DNA of 64,000 nt from Rhodothermales bacterium (GCA_041391505.1 JAWKNW010000014.1:86123-150122); one strand, 5' to 3'. Shown: positions 9,282 to 18,112, counted from the stretch's first letter. Numbers and translations are program-made. The notes: generated from the letters alone by a model not told the origin.

Positions 9282-10214
9282 GTGGATGCAGACCGCGTCA
9301 TACCCATCACGGTGCTGTCTGGCTTTCTCGGCGCCGGCAAGACGACCCTGCTCAACCGGCTGCTGGCCGAGGCGGACGGCTTGCGCATCGCCGTGCTCGT
9401 GAACGATTTCGGGTCGATCAACATCGACGCGCGGCTGGTGGAGGCGGAGCGGGAGGATCTGGTCGAGCTGTCGAACGGCTGCATCTGCTGTTCCATCCAG
9501 GAAGACCTCCTCGGGGCGGTGTGGAACCTACTCGACCGGCCGGAGCCGCCCGACCGCATCGTCGTCGAGGCCAGCGGCGTGGCGGACCCGGCGGCCATCG
9601 CATTCACGTTTGCGTCCGCCAGCCGGCATGGGGCCATCCGGCTGGATGCCGTCGTCACGCTGCTCGACGCGTCGTCGGTTTTCGAAGAGCGTCCCGCCGA
9701 GGTGGCGGCGCTGATCGACCGCCAGCTGGCGTCCGCCGGCATCGTGGTGGTGACCAAAGTAGACCTGGCGACGCCGACAGAACGGTCGGCCGCCCGCCGG
9801 ATGGCGGAAGCGGCCGCGCCGGCGGCGGCGGTTGTCGAAAGTGCCGCCGGCGTCGCGCCGTGGCCGCTGCTCCTCGGCGCCGGCTTCGGGCCGGGGGAGG
9901 CGCATCCGGCGCACGACCTGCCGGGGTTCGCGGCGTGGAGCGGGTCGAGCGCGCGGCCGGTATCGTCGCTCCGCGCGCTGACGCTGGCGCTGCAGGCCTT
10001 GCCGGCCGGCGTGCTGCGCGTCAAAGGACTCGTTTTTCTGGACGATATGCCAGAGAGGGCCATCGTCGTCCACCGCGTCGGCACGCGGACGGAGGTGCAG
10101 CCGGGCGCGCCCTGGGGCGGCGACGCGCCGATGACACAACTCGTCGCGATCGGACTGGCCGGCGCCGTGGAGCCGGCGACGATGGACGCCTGGTTCGCCG
10201 CGCATTTCGGCTGA
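9282..10214 (+). CDS. CobW/G3E-family GTPase (metal chaperone type)
   Basis: The protein is about 310 residues long with Walker A GFLGAGKTT, the family metal-binding motif GCICC, a conserved EASGVADP region and VVTKVDLA as the guanine-specificity motif. A CobW C-terminal domain begins near LRVKGLVFLDD. CobW/YjiA/ZNG-type GTPases deliver metal ions (zinc, cobalt, nickel) to target proteins in the cytoplasm. The GTG at 9282, 4 bp past the kinase stop, is chosen; a TTG at 9246 would overlap the kinase. It is one of two adjacent GTPases in this co-directional cluster, which suggests a metal-related role for the whole set; the UBP zinc finger upstream would fit, but that is inference. Confidence 0.85.
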   Translation: MDADRVIPITVLSGFLGAGKTTLLNRLLAEADGLRIAVLVNDFGSINIDARLVEAEREDLVELSNGCICCSIQEDLLGAVWNLLDRPEPPDRIVVEASGVADPAAIAFTFASASRHGAIRLDAVVTLLDASSVFEERPAEVAALIDRQLASAGIVVVTKVDLATPTERSAARRMAEAAAPAAAVVESAAGVAPWPLLLGAGFGPGEAHPAHDLPGFAAWSGSSARPVSSLRALTLALQALPAGVLRVKGLVFLDDMPERAIVVHRVGTRTEVQPGAPWGGDAPMTQLVAIGLAGAVEPATMDAWFAAHFG

Positions 10215-10348
10215 TCGCACCCGCCGCGGATCTCCAGCGGACGCGCAACGTTTGCGCCTCGGGGCCACGTGGGAGCCCGGCTGACCGTCGTGCGTCCGCC
10301 GCTTTCCGGGCCGTGCTCCCCATCCGCGCCGACCTCAACAGCTCAGAA

Positions 10349-11254
10349 ATGGACAGATCCATGCAAGCGGACATTCCTTCGGTCGTCATCGTCGGTCATG
10401 CCGGCAGCGGCAAGACGACGCTCTGCCGCGCCCTCGTCGCCCGTTCGGGGCGGGCGGCTTTGCATTTCAGCGAGTTGCCGGCGGCCTCGATGCTCACACC
10501 CAACACCGAAGACGAACGGGTCGTGTACGACACGCTCCTGGGGCGGGGCGTCGCCACGCCGGACGCCATCGTGGTCGTTGTCGATGCGCTCCAGTTCCAG
10601 CAGCAGCTCTACCTCGTCTCCCAGGTCATCGACCTGCGGCTGCCCGTGGTGGTGGCGCTCACCATGCGGGACCGCGCCGCGCGCCTGGGCTCCGCCATCG
10701 AGCATACCCAGCTGGGCGGCCTGCTGGGCGTGGACGTGATCCCGGTCCACCCCGAGCAGGGTGAGGGGGTGGACGATCTGAAACGCGCCGTCGAGCAGGC
10801 GCTCGGCGCCGACCCGGCGGGCCGGCAGCTCCACTGGCGCCCCTCGATGGGGCTGGCGGATGCCTACAATCACCTCGACCAGTCCTGGGTCCATAAACAT
10901 CTCCACCTGCACACCGGCGCACGGCTCATCGAGGGGCTGCGGCTGATCTCTTCGCCCCGCGCCGTCGAGGACTATCTGGCCCACCCGGCGCATGGCGCGC
11001 TCGTGCGCACCCTCGAGGAGGTGCGGAGCCGGCTGGAGGCCCGCAAGGAGAACTGGACGCTGACCGAAGTGCTGCAGCGGCACAACTGGGCCGCGCAGGT
11101 CGCCGGCCAGGTGGTGACGAAGGTGGTGCCGGACCGGCTGTCGGATCGGCTGATGCTGCGCTTCCGCCGCGCGCCGGCGTGGATGGGATGGGCCTCGATC
11201 GGCCTGGCCGCCGTGCTGATGGCCTTCGTCGCGCTGTATTTTCTGCAACGCTAG
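10349..11254 (+). CDS. FeoB-like small GTPase domain with C-terminal membrane anchor
   Basis: The 301-residue protein has G1 GHAGSGKTT near the N-terminus. It then follows the FeoB G-domain pattern: LTPNTEDERVVYDTLL, PDAIVVVVDALQFQQQLYL, LPVVVALTMRDRA and a GEGVDDLKRAV tail. The G3 DxPG motif is degenerate (ELPA) and G4 is TMRD in place of NxxD. Full-length FeoB continues into a large ferrous-iron pore. Here the protein instead has a helical region and ends in one hydrophobic helix (WASIGLAAVLMAFVALYFL), so it looks like a tail-anchored GTPase without a transporter. ATGs at 10349 and 10361 are both possible. It follows the CobW gene at 134 bp and probably ends the operon. Confidence 0.72.
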   Translation: MDRSMQADIPSVVIVGHAGSGKTTLCRALVARSGRAALHFSELPAASMLTPNTEDERVVYDTLLGRGVATPDAIVVVVDALQFQQQLYLVSQVIDLRLPVVVALTMRDRAARLGSAIEHTQLGGLLGVDVIPVHPEQGEGVDDLKRAVEQALGADPAGRQLHWRPSMGLADAYNHLDQSWVHKHLHLHTGARLIEGLRLISSPRAVEDYLAHPAHGALVRTLEEVRSRLEARKENWTLTEVLQRHNWAAQVAGQVVTKVVPDRLSDRLMLRFRRAPAWMGWASIGLAAVLMAFVALYFLQR

Positions 11255-11343
11255 CCCCGTCCTTGAAGCCCGACAAAAACCACCCAATAGCCGGAAATTC
11301 GTCCTGGGCGTGATCGCGTGTAATCGGCCCGTCCGTTCTGGCG

Positions 11344-11373
11344 GTCCGGGCATCCGAACCAGGATGCCCGGAC
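11344..11373. terminator. Perfect 12-bp stem-loop between convergent genes
   Basis: Arms gtccgggcatcc (11344-11355) and its exact complement (11362-11373) have a 6-nt loop. The stem lies between the plus-strand GTPase stop (11254) and the minus-strand lipocalin-like stop (11387). There is no clear T tract on either side, so a bidirectional terminator or 3'-end stabiliser is inferred. Confidence 0.5.
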
Positions 11374-11386
11374 ACTGAAAACCGGG

Positions 11387-11824
11387 TTATTCGCGTACGC
11401 GCCGATACACCTCTTCGAGGCGGAAGGTGCCGATCTGGCCTGAATGGTGCCACAGGTCGTCTTCCACCCGCCAGGTAAACGGAATCCGCGTGCCGACGAG
11501 CGGCGCGCTCGTGTGGTACTCGATGATCTCGGTGTACCGGGTGCCGTCGATTTCGTAGCGGCCGCCGCCGGCGGTGATTTCTTCGCCATCCTCGCTCTGC
11601 CGGCCGAAGGCAAAATGCGACGCCGTCAGGATCTTGATCTGCCGGCGGTTTCCGGGGAGCGACTCGCCCATCTTGAGGGGGTATTCGACGCGATCCGGGT
11701 GGATGATGGTCTGGGAGACCATCTCCCAGGTGCCTTCGAGCGGATGGCGGACGGGCTCAGACGATTGGGCGCCGGCGACGCCGGCGATGCAGCCGAGCAG
11801 AAGGGCTAGGGCAATGCGTTTCAT
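11387..11824 (-). CDS. Secreted lipocalin-like small protein
   Basis: The start at 11824 gives 145 residues with a clean signal peptide (MKRIALALLLGCIAGVAGAQS). The mature part begins PLEGTWEMVSQTI, the G-x-W strand typical of lipocalin-like beta-barrels, and ends with FTWRVEDDLWHHSGQIGTF. A longer frame upstream to 11953 lacks signal-peptide character and is rejected. The protein is probably periplasmic or surface exposed, and its ligand is unknown. It resembles secreted DUF4488-like proteins found widely in Bacteroidota. It is monocistronic, convergent with the GTPase operon. Confidence 0.7.
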   Translation of the reverse strand: MKRIALALLLGCIAGVAGAQSSEPVRHPLEGTWEMVSQTIIHPDRVEYPLKMGESLPGNRRQIKILTASHFAFGRQSEDGEEITAGGGRYEIDGTRYTEIIEYHTSAPLVGTRIPFTWRVEDDLWHHSGQIGTFRLEEVYRRVRE

Positions 11825-12001
11825 ATGGATCCTCTTCGAGGTGAACCTGTCGAGGTGCATGCGCAGCGCGGATGGCTTTCCCGTATGAGTACCCTGAACT
11901 GAATGCCTGGAAGCGCTTCCGGGGAGCGGCGTGTTTCCAGGCGTACGGTGCATGGCGCCTGCCGGCAGGGCGGAGATTGCATGGTAATCCTTTCGGGCGC
12001 G

Positions 12002-12808
12002 CTAGTCAACAGCGACGCCATCTCCGGCCTCGCGCAGCCGTTCGGGATAGGTCTCGCGGATCAGCGCCCGCGCGAGGATCCGGGTAGGGTCGATGAGCGG
12101 CAAGCCGGCGGCGTGCGTGCCGGGGAGTGCCAGCGGCAGCTCGGTGCAGCCGAGGACGACCGCCTCCGCGCCGCGTTCCGCCAGCGCGGCGATGACGCCC
12201 TCCAGGTCGGCGCGGGCACGGGTACTCACCGGATTGCTGCAGGCCTTGATCCCGTACTCGGGGGCATAGATCGCGGCATGCACCACGTTTTCCTGGATGG
12301 CTGCGGAAGGCAATACGGCCTCGATGCCGGCGCGATCCAGCGCGTCCCGATACAGGCCCAGCCGAAAAACCGAGGTGGTGGAGAGGACGCCGACGCGTTT
12401 CGGAGGGATCGGCCTGGAGGCGAGATGCCGCGCGGTCTCCTCGATCAGGTGCACGAGCCGGAGCCGGCTGCCGGCCTGCCGCAAGACGTCGAGCACGACA
12501 TCGAATATGGGCGGAGAATGTGCCGAATTGCACGGGATGGCCGCCACGGTGACGCCGGCGCGCTCCAGCATCCCCGCGATGCGCGCGATCGCGTACGCCG
12601 GGTTCTCCGCGATGGCCCCGATGACGTATTCGGTGCGATCGACGATGTCACCGGGGATCGAGAGCAGGGCCAGGGGGAGATGATCCTGATCCACCGCCGT
12701 TCGGGTTTCGTCGAACACCTTCCGCACCAGGTCGAGCCCCGCATACGGGCCCATCCCCCCGATGACGCCGATCATCGGGGGCGTTGCGGCGCGTTCCGAT
12801 CCGTTCAT
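12002..12808 (-). CDS. Aspartate/glutamate racemase family protein
   Basis: The protein has 268 residues with the family N-terminus MIGVIGGMGPYAGLDL. Both expected catalytic cysteines are visible, in AAIPCNSAH and VVLGCTELPLAL. Members interconvert L- and D-amino acids (aspartate, glutamate) without a cofactor by two-base catalysis. The family also includes broad-specificity racemases and hydantoin racemases, so the substrate is not fixed. The protein is cytoplasmic (no signal peptide) and the length is normal. The gene stands alone, divergent from the heptamer element at 12834-12903. Confidence 0.88.
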   Translation of the reverse strand: MNGSERAATPPMIGVIGGMGPYAGLDLVRKVFDETRTAVDQDHLPLALLSIPGDIVDRTEYVIGAIAENPAYAIARIAGMLERAGVTVAAIPCNSAHSPPIFDVVLDVLRQAGSRLRLVHLIEETARHLASRPIPPKRVGVLSTTSVFRLGLYRDALDRAGIEAVLPSAAIQENVVHAAIYAPEYGIKACSNPVSTRARADLEGVIAALAERGAEAVVLGCTELPLALPGTHAAGLPLIDPTRILARALIRETYPERLREAGDGVAVD

Positions 12809-12833
12809 TCCGGGTATGCTGTTTCGGCTGAAT

Positions 12834-12903
12834 GGTTGAGGTTCAAGACTGCGTGTTCAAGGCTCAAGGCAGGGCGACATCGCCCATTGAACTCGAAGCC
12901 TCC
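12834..12903. repeat. Heptamer-arm inverted repeat (locus C)
   Basis: The left arm reads ggttgag gttcaag actgcgt gttcaag gctcaag gcagggc (12834-12875). The right arm (about 12887-12903) carries the approximate complement, ttgaactcgaagcctcc. The element starts 26 bp upstream of the racemase start codon, and its heptamer resembles that of locus G at 43.9 kb. Confidence 0.55.
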
Positions 12904-13048
12904 ATACCCTGTGGAGGAGTAACCAGAAAGATGGTCTGCACGAGCCCACGGCGCTTGCGACGGGGGAGTCGAAATGCCTGTCCGCGCGAACGCGGGGAGA
13001 CCTCCCGCATCACGCCCATGGCCCCAACAGGCGTCTCACGGTGGTCCG

Positions 13049-13078
13049 GGAGGTCCCTCGCCTGTGCGAGAGACCTCC
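13049..13078. terminator. 13-bp stem-loop downstream of the Tat oxidoreductase gene
   Basis: The arms ggaggtccctcgc and gcgagagacctcc (12 of 13 paired) enclose a 4-nt loop. The element ends 15 bp from the stop codon of the minus-strand Gfo/Idh gene. No T tract follows, so termination is inferred from position and stem strength. Confidence 0.4.
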
Positions 13079-13092
13079 GCGTGTTCGGCGGG

Positions 13093-14496
13093 TCAGCCCG
13101 TGATCTTCATGGCTTTGGGGTCCCACACGTACGGTTTGTGATTGACGTAGCTCATGTTGGCCAGCAGGGTTGGCGCGGCGGCGCGGAAGCCGAAGGTGGC
13201 GTCTTCGAACACGGGCCGGCCGTTGCGGATCGAATCGAAGAAGTACGTGAAATGATCGAACCGGTCGTCGTAGCCGCGCGGCGCGTTGAACGTCATCTCG
13301 GAGTTCAGGGGCGGACCGACGGGCTCGACGTAGTTTTTGCGCAGCTCGGCTTCCAGCAGTTTTTGCTGGGCGTTTGAGAAGGTCCGCGCCGAGTTGTAGC
13401 CGGTCATGAGGTTGCTGATCGACTCCTTCGCTCGCGCGTTGCGCTCCACCGTGACGCTCGAACCGCCGACGGTGATAACGCCCTCGTCGCCGATGAACTT
13501 GAAATGGAAACCGCCGCCCTGGCCGTCGACGAAGTTCGTCTGCAGGGACATGTTGAAGGCGGGATGCATCTCGGTTTCGGGGTAGGCGAACAGGCTGAGG
13601 AGCACGTCCGGCACGTCGCGCCCGTCCTTCCAGAACCGCAGGCCGCCCTGGGCGACGATGTCCGTCGGCCCGATGGCGTCGAGGGTGCGGTGGATGCCCG
13701 TGAAGAGGTGGACGTACAGGTCGCCGGCGGTCGCCGTGCCGTAGTCCCAGTAGTTGCGCCAGCGGAAGAAGCGCTTGGCGTCGAACGGCCGCTTCGGCGC
13801 GCTACCGAGGAACCGGTCCCAATCGACCGTCTCCTCGCTGGCGTCGGTCGGGATCGAATACTGCCACGCGCCGGTCGCCGAGTTGCGATTCGTGATGGCC
13901 TCGATCATGTTGAGCGTGCCGATCGCGCCCTCCTTGTAGAGTTCGTGCGCCTTGGCGTAGAGGATGGAGCTGGCATACTGGCTGCCGACCTGGAAGACCT
14001 TGCCGGTTTCTTTCTGCACCTGGATGAGGCCGAGTCCCTCTTCCACTTGGTGGACCATCGGTTTTTCGCAGTAGACGGCCTTGCCGGCGCGCAGCGCATC
14101 CTTGGCGATCGGGACGTGCCAGTGGTCGGGCGTGCAGATCAGCACCGCGTCGACGTCGGTGCGGGCCAGGATCTCGCGGTAGTCGACGTACGTGTCGATG
14201 TGGTTGCCGTAGACTTCCTTCACGTGGATGCGCCGGCCCTCGTAGAGGTCCGCCGCGGCCACGAGTTCGACGCCGGGCACCTGGAGCGCGGTGTCGGTGT
14301 CGATAAAGCCGATGATGCCCATCCCGATGGTGGCGATGCGGACGGTATCGTTTGGCGAAATGCGGGAGTGATCGGGCATGCGGAGCGTTTCCGCTACGGC
14401 GCCCTGGAGCATGGGCGCCAGGCTGCCGGAAAGCGCCGAGGTGGCGGCGACTTTCTTGAGAAATGCCCGGCGTGAGTCGCGTGGGTGAGTAGGCAT
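13093..14496 (-). CDS. Tat-exported Gfo/Idh/MocA-family oxidoreductase
   Basis: The start at 14496 gives 467 residues beginning with a twin-arginine signal (DSRRAFLKKVAATSALSGS). The Rossmann domain follows (ATIGMGIIGF) with the family motif CEKPMVHQVEEG in which the lysine is usually catalytic. The C-terminal half is the mixed alpha/beta domain. NAD(P)-dependent sugar or polyol dehydrogenases of this type are made folded with cofactor and exported by Tat. The 31 extra N-terminal codons of the longest frame are rejected because they would bury the Tat signal. It is divergent from the P1 peptidase gene 108 bp away, so both promoters lie in that gap. Substrate unknown. Confidence 0.87.
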   Translation of the reverse strand: MPTHPRDSRRAFLKKVAATSALSGSLAPMLQGAVAETLRMPDHSRISPNDTVRIATIGMGIIGFIDTDTALQVPGVELVAAADLYEGRRIHVKEVYGNHIDTYVDYREILARTDVDAVLICTPDHWHVPIAKDALRAGKAVYCEKPMVHQVEEGLGLIQVQKETGKVFQVGSQYASSILYAKAHELYKEGAIGTLNMIEAITNRNSATGAWQYSIPTDASEETVDWDRFLGSAPKRPFDAKRFFRWRNYWDYGTATAGDLYVHLFTGIHRTLDAIGPTDIVAQGGLRFWKDGRDVPDVLLSLFAYPETEMHPAFNMSLQTNFVDGQGGGFHFKFIGDEGVITVGGSSVTVERNARAKESISNLMTGYNSARTFSNAQQKLLEAELRKNYVEPVGPPLNSEMTFNAPRGYDDRFDHFTYFFDSIRNGRPVFEDATFGFRAAAPTLLANMSYVNHKPYVWDPKAMKITG

Positions 14497-14604
14497 AGTG
14501 GCTGGCTGGATGAGAACGTAAAGGATGTCGAGGTCGGTACGACGTGCCACCGACGCTCGAAAATACGTATTTTTGTTGGTGCCACCCAACCGCTATCGAA
14601 TACG

Positions 14605-15762
14605 ATGCCCATCAACCTGTTTCTGGCCGCCCAACTGGCGGCGCTCTTCGCACTCGGCGTCACCGGACATGCCGCCGGCCAGGACCGGGGCGAGCATCCC
14701 GGCTCATCCCCGAGACCGCGGGCGCGCGAGGCCGGCGTCGCGCCCGGCATTCTGCAGCCCGGGCCGTTGAACGCCATCACCGATGTGGCCGGCGTGCGGG
14801 TGGGGCATCTGACGCTGACGGGCGAGGGGGTGCAGACCGGGGCGACCGCCGTCCTGCCGCACGCGGGCAATCTGTATCAGGACAAGGTGCCGGCCGGGGT
14901 CGTGATCGGAAATGGCTACGGGAAACTGATGGGCATCAGCCAGATCCAGGAACTCGGCGAGATCGAGACGCCCATCGTGCTGACCAACACCCTGTCCGTG
15001 CCGCAGGGGGCGGAGGCCGTGCTGGACTGGACGCTCGAGCAGCCGGGGAACGAGGAGGTGCGGTCGGTCAATGCCGTCGTCGGCGAGACGAACGACGGCT
15101 TTCTGAACGACATCCGCCGGCGCGCCCTGCGGGCCGGGGCCATCCGCGAGGCGATCGACGGCGCGGCGACGGGGGCCGTGCCGGAGGGCAACGTGGGCGC
15201 CGGCGCCGGGACCGTAGCTTTCGGGTGGAAGGGAGGTATCGGCACGAGTTCGCGCCGGCTGCCGGACGGGCTCGGCGGCTACACGGTCGGCGTGCTCGTC
15301 CAGTCGAATTACGGTGGGATCCTCCAGATCATGGGGGTGCCCGTGGGTGAGCGTCTGGGGCAATATTTCCTCAAGGAGGCGCTCGATCGGGGCGACGCCG
15401 ACGGGTCGATCATGATCGTGGTAGCCACCGATGCGCCGCTGTCGGATCGCAACCTGACGCGGCTGGCGCGGCGGGCGCTGTTCGGCGTGGCCCGAACCGG
15501 GTCGCCGATGACGAATGGGTCCGGCGATTACGTGATCGCGTTCTCGACGGCGGAATCGGTCCGCCGCACGCCGGCCCGGCGGTCCGCGCCGGCGCTGTAT
15601 GAAGAGCTGGGCAACGACCAGATATCGCCGCTCTTCGAAGCGGTGGTCGAGGCGACGGAGGAGGCCATCTACAATTCGCTGTTCAAGGCCGAGACCGTGA
15701 CCGGCCACCGCGGGACGGTCGAGGCGCTGCCGCTGGATCGGGTGCTGGAGATGCTGCGGTGA
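14605..15762 (+). CDS. P1-family (DmpA-type) self-processing aminopeptidase, secreted
   Basis: The protein has 385 residues. The N-terminus is a signal peptide (MPINLFLAAQLAALFALGVTGHAAG). The S58/DmpA fold is recognisable from GPLNAITDVAGVRVGH, GNGYGKLMG and VNAVVGETNDGFLND. The autocleavage site that creates the nucleophile is expected at G267-S268 in ADGSIMIVVATDAPL. The enzyme should be exported, cleave itself into two chains and release N-terminal amino acids (D- or beta-amino acids in some members). A longer upstream reading frame from 14485 is rejected since it would mask the signal peptide. Tandem repeats begin 6 bp after the stop codon. Confidence 0.88.
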   Translation: MPINLFLAAQLAALFALGVTGHAAGQDRGEHPGSSPRPRAREAGVAPGILQPGPLNAITDVAGVRVGHLTLTGEGVQTGATAVLPHAGNLYQDKVPAGVVIGNGYGKLMGISQIQELGEIETPIVLTNTLSVPQGAEAVLDWTLEQPGNEEVRSVNAVVGETNDGFLNDIRRRALRAGAIREAIDGAATGAVPEGNVGAGAGTVAFGWKGGIGTSSRRLPDGLGGYTVGVLVQSNYGGILQIMGVPVGERLGQYFLKEALDRGDADGSIMIVVATDAPLSDRNLTRLARRALFGVARTGSPMTNGSGDYVIAFSTAESVRRTPARRSAPALYEELGNDQISPLFEAVVEATEEAIYNSLFKAETVTGHRGTVEALPLDRVLEMLR

Positions 15763-15767
15763 AGCGT

Positions 15768-15933
15768 GAGCGCGCTTCGCGGGCGGGCAATGCATCCTTC
15801 GGATGGGGCATGAGCGCGCTTCGCGCGCGGTCAGTGCATCCTGCGGATGGGGCATGAGCGCGCTTCGCGGGCGGTCAGTGCATCCTTCGGATGGGGCATA
15901 TGCGCGCTTCGCGCGCGGTCACTGGTCATTGGG
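15768..15933. repeat. Tandem 44-bp repeats each with two short palindromes (locus D, part 1)
   Basis: There are three head-to-tail copies of 44 bp (15768-15811, 15812-15855, 15856-15899) and a diverging fourth (15900-15933). Each copy contains a palindrome gcgcgc-tt-cgcgcg (some with ggg) and a second one, catcc-tt-cggatg. The copies differ at a few positions. The last runs into ggtcactggtcattggg, heptamer-spaced and partly complementary to the tract that follows. There is no coding potential. Confidence 0.85.
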
Positions 15934-15956
15934 AACCTGTCTGGGGGAGCGCGTTC

Positions 15957-16026
15957 GACCGATGACCGATGACCGATGACCGATGACCGATGACCGATGA
16001 CCGATGACCGATGACCGATGACCGAG
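15957..16026. repeat. Heptamer tandem array gaccgat x9 plus one variant (locus D, part 2)
   Basis: There are nine perfect copies of gaccgat (15957-16019) and one variant gaccgag. The array is preceded by a 30-bp spacer (15931-15960) that matches 25 of 30 positions of the spacer before the gaccagt array near 27.7 kb. It is distinct from CRISPR: units are 7 bp with no spacers. Confidence 0.92.
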
Positions 16027-16191
16027 CTTGAACTTTGCGCTAAACTCGCCGGCTCGGCCCTGCGGCGAAACCCGTTCGAGGGGCGCCGCGTTGATTTGCA
16101 CTTCCAGGTTCAGTAGCTTGGCGCGCCTGCCGAACGCACCGGCCGAACGCATCGGTGGCATTCGGGTCTTGCGGCATGCTGATGGATCCCT

Positions 16192-16262
16192 TGCCCGGTC
16201 GTCTAATGGCAGGACAGCGGCCTTTGGAGCCGTATGTGGAGGTTCGAATCCTCCCCGGGCAA
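16192..16262 (+). tRNA. tRNA-Gln (anticodon TTG)
   Basis: A 7-bp acceptor stem (tgcccgg at 16192-16198, ccgggca at 16255-16261) encloses an anticodon stem-loop gcggc-ctttgga-gccgt, anticodon TTG for CAA glutamine codons. The T-arm is ggagg-ttcgaat-cctcc. The 3' CCA is not encoded (acac follows), so it must be added by CCA transferase. The gene lies 167 bp upstream of prs. Confidence 0.95.
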
Positions 16263-16363
16263 CACCGCGCCGACGATAGCAGCACCGACTTCGCGGTTAT
16301 CACTCCGATGTCTGCTCGCCCCGAGGAGACACGCGTGCGCCATCACGCACACGCCCATCGTAC

Positions 16364-16398
16364 GCAGGCCTTGCCGAGCACCCGGCATCAGGGCCTGC
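16364..16398 (+). terminator. Probable terminator of the tRNA-Gln transcript
   Basis: The outer stem gcaggcc (16364-16370) pairs with ggcctgc (16392-16398), and an inner stem tgccg/cggca adds stability. GGTTTCTTTATT follows. It lies between the tRNA and prs; the T tract is imperfect. Confidence 0.5.
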
Positions 16399-16428
16399 GG
16401 TTTCTTTATTAAGCGTCAATCAGGGCAC

Positions 16429-17376
16429 ATGCTAACGTCGTTCAGGGGCCATCCGATCACGCTGTTTGCGGGGCGGTCCAATCCTATGCTGGCCGAGCGT
16501 ATCGCGGAAGCGTACGGTCAGAACCTGGGTAATCTGATTATCAAGAAGTTTTCCGACGGAGAGATCTATTGCCGCTACGACGAGTCGATTCGCGGCACGG
16601 ATCTGTTCATCATCCAGAGCACATGTCCGCCCGGCGACAACTGGATCGAGCTGCTCCTGCTGATCGATGCCGCCAAGCGGGCCTCGGCGGCGCGGATCAC
16701 GGCGGTTATCCCGTACTTCGGCTATGCGCGGCAGGAGCGCAAGGATCAGCCTCGCGTCTCGATCGCGGCCAAGATGATGGCCAACATGCTGACCGTCGCC
16801 GGCGTCGACCGCATTCTGACCATGGATTTGCATGCACCGCAAATTCAGGGATTTTTCGACTTGCCGGTGGATCATTTATATGGGTCTGCTGTTTTTACGG
16901 ACTATTTTCAGGCCCTCAACCTGACCAATCTGGTCGTGGTCGCGCCCGATATCGGTGCCCTCAAGATGGCCCGCGCCTATGCCAAGCGGCTCGGGGCGGA
17001 TCTTGCGGTGATCGACAAGCGGCGGCCCCGCCAGAACGAAGCCGAGGCGATGAACATCATCGGCGAGGTCGAGGGGAAAAACGTGCTGATCATGGACGAC
17101 ATCGTCGACACGGCCGGCACGTTGACCAGCGCCGCCCAGGCGCTCCGCAATGCGGGTGCGCTGGAGATCATGGCCGCCTGTACGCATCCGTTGCTGTCCG
17201 GGCCGGCCTACGATCGGATCGAGTCGTCCGCGCTGACGCGGCTGGTGGTGACGGATTCGATTCCGTTGCCGCGGCCATCCCCGCGTATCGAGGTGGTCAG
17301 CGTGGCCGGCATTTTCGCCGATGCGATCCGTCGCATTTACACGGACGAGTCGGTATCTACGCTTTTTTTGCCCTAA
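16429..17376 (+). CDS. prs: Ribose-phosphate pyrophosphokinase
   Basis: The 315-residue enzyme makes PRPP from ribose 5-phosphate and ATP for nucleotide, histidine and tryptophan synthesis. Visible signatures are FAGRSNPMLAERIA at the N-terminus, KKFSDGEIYCRYDES (ATP region), YFGYARQERKD, HAPQIQGFFD and the PRPP-binding loop VLIMDDIVDTAGTLTSAA. Length is normal for class I PRPP synthetase. The ATG at 16429 is chosen because the conserved N-terminus starts there; the longer frame runs through the tRNA. The order prs-rplY-pth is conserved in many bacteria and is probably one transcript here. Confidence 0.97.
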   Translation: MLTSFRGHPITLFAGRSNPMLAERIAEAYGQNLGNLIIKKFSDGEIYCRYDESIRGTDLFIIQSTCPPGDNWIELLLLIDAAKRASAARITAVIPYFGYARQERKDQPRVSIAAKMMANMLTVAGVDRILTMDLHAPQIQGFFDLPVDHLYGSAVFTDYFQALNLTNLVVVAPDIGALKMARAYAKRLGADLAVIDKRRPRQNEAEAMNIIGEVEGKNVLIMDDIVDTAGTLTSAAQALRNAGALEIMAACTHPLLSGPAYDRIESSALTRLVVTDSIPLPRPSPRIEVVSVAGIFADAIRRIYTDESVSTLFLP

Positions 17377-17444
17377 ACACGTAACCGAGGCCGCGACGCG
17401 AGCGGTACCGGCGGCTGCGCCGGCGCTTGTGCGGTATCCAAGCC

Positions 17445-18044
17445 ATGGAATTTAGAACGATCGAAGCCTCGCCGCGCGGGGTTGGTAAAAAGGCCGTACG
17501 GCAGATCCGGCGCGAAGGCAACGTACCCTGCGTGCTGTACGGCCACAACGTCGAACCTCAGACGTTCAGCATGCCGGCGTTCGGCCTGTTCCAGCTCGTC
17601 CGCTCCGAAGAAACGCACCTCGTCAAGATCGACCTGGGCGGCAAGAGCTGGGAGTGCATCCTGAAGGAGATCATCTATCACCCGGTGTCTGACGAGCCGA
17701 TCCACGCGGATTTCCAGGTGCTCCAGCGCGGCGAAAAGATCACCGTCCAGGTGCCGATCCGGTTCATCGGCACGCCGAAGGGCCAGATGGACGGCGGCGT
17801 CACGCAGCACGTGCTCAACGAGCTCGAAATCAGCTGCCTGCCCAAGGACATCCCGGGCCACATCGACATCGATGTCGCCGGGCTGACGATGGGGCAGTCG
17901 ATCCATATCCGCGATCTGAACGTGGAAAACATCGAGTTCGTCGGGGTGCCGAGCCAGACCATCATCGCGATCCTGGCGCCGCGCGTGGCGACCGATGCCG
18001 GCGAAGGCGAAGCCGCTCCTGCGGCGGAAGCCGACGCTGAGTGA
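17445..18044 (+). CDS. rplY: 50S ribosomal protein L25/general stress protein Ctc
   Basis: The 199-residue protein is of the long L25 (TL5/CTC) type. An N-terminal 5S rRNA-binding domain (IEASPRGVGKKAVRQIRREG, VPCVLYGHN) is followed by the C-terminal TL5 beta domain (HVLNELEISCLPKDIPGHIDID) and an acidic Ala/Glu tail. It binds 5S rRNA in the large subunit. The start at 17445 matches the family; an upstream GTG at 17427 is less likely. It lies 68 bp after prs and 68 bp before pth. Confidence 0.95.
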   Translation: MEFRTIEASPRGVGKKAVRQIRREGNVPCVLYGHNVEPQTFSMPAFGLFQLVRSEETHLVKIDLGGKSWECILKEIIYHPVSDEPIHADFQVLQRGEKITVQVPIRFIGTPKGQMDGGVTQHVLNELEISCLPKDIPGHIDIDVAGLTMGQSIHIRDLNVENIEFVGVPSQTIIAILAPRVATDAGEGEAAPAAEADAE

Positions 18045-18112
18045 TCGATTGATCCCTCATCGTCGAGCCATCGCACGCCGTCCTCGGCGCGCCGGCTCGA
18101 TCGGGGAACGGC

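Noticed and set aside
15957..16026. CRISPR array
   Set aside because: Units are 7 bp, head to tail, without spacers, and there are no cas genes.
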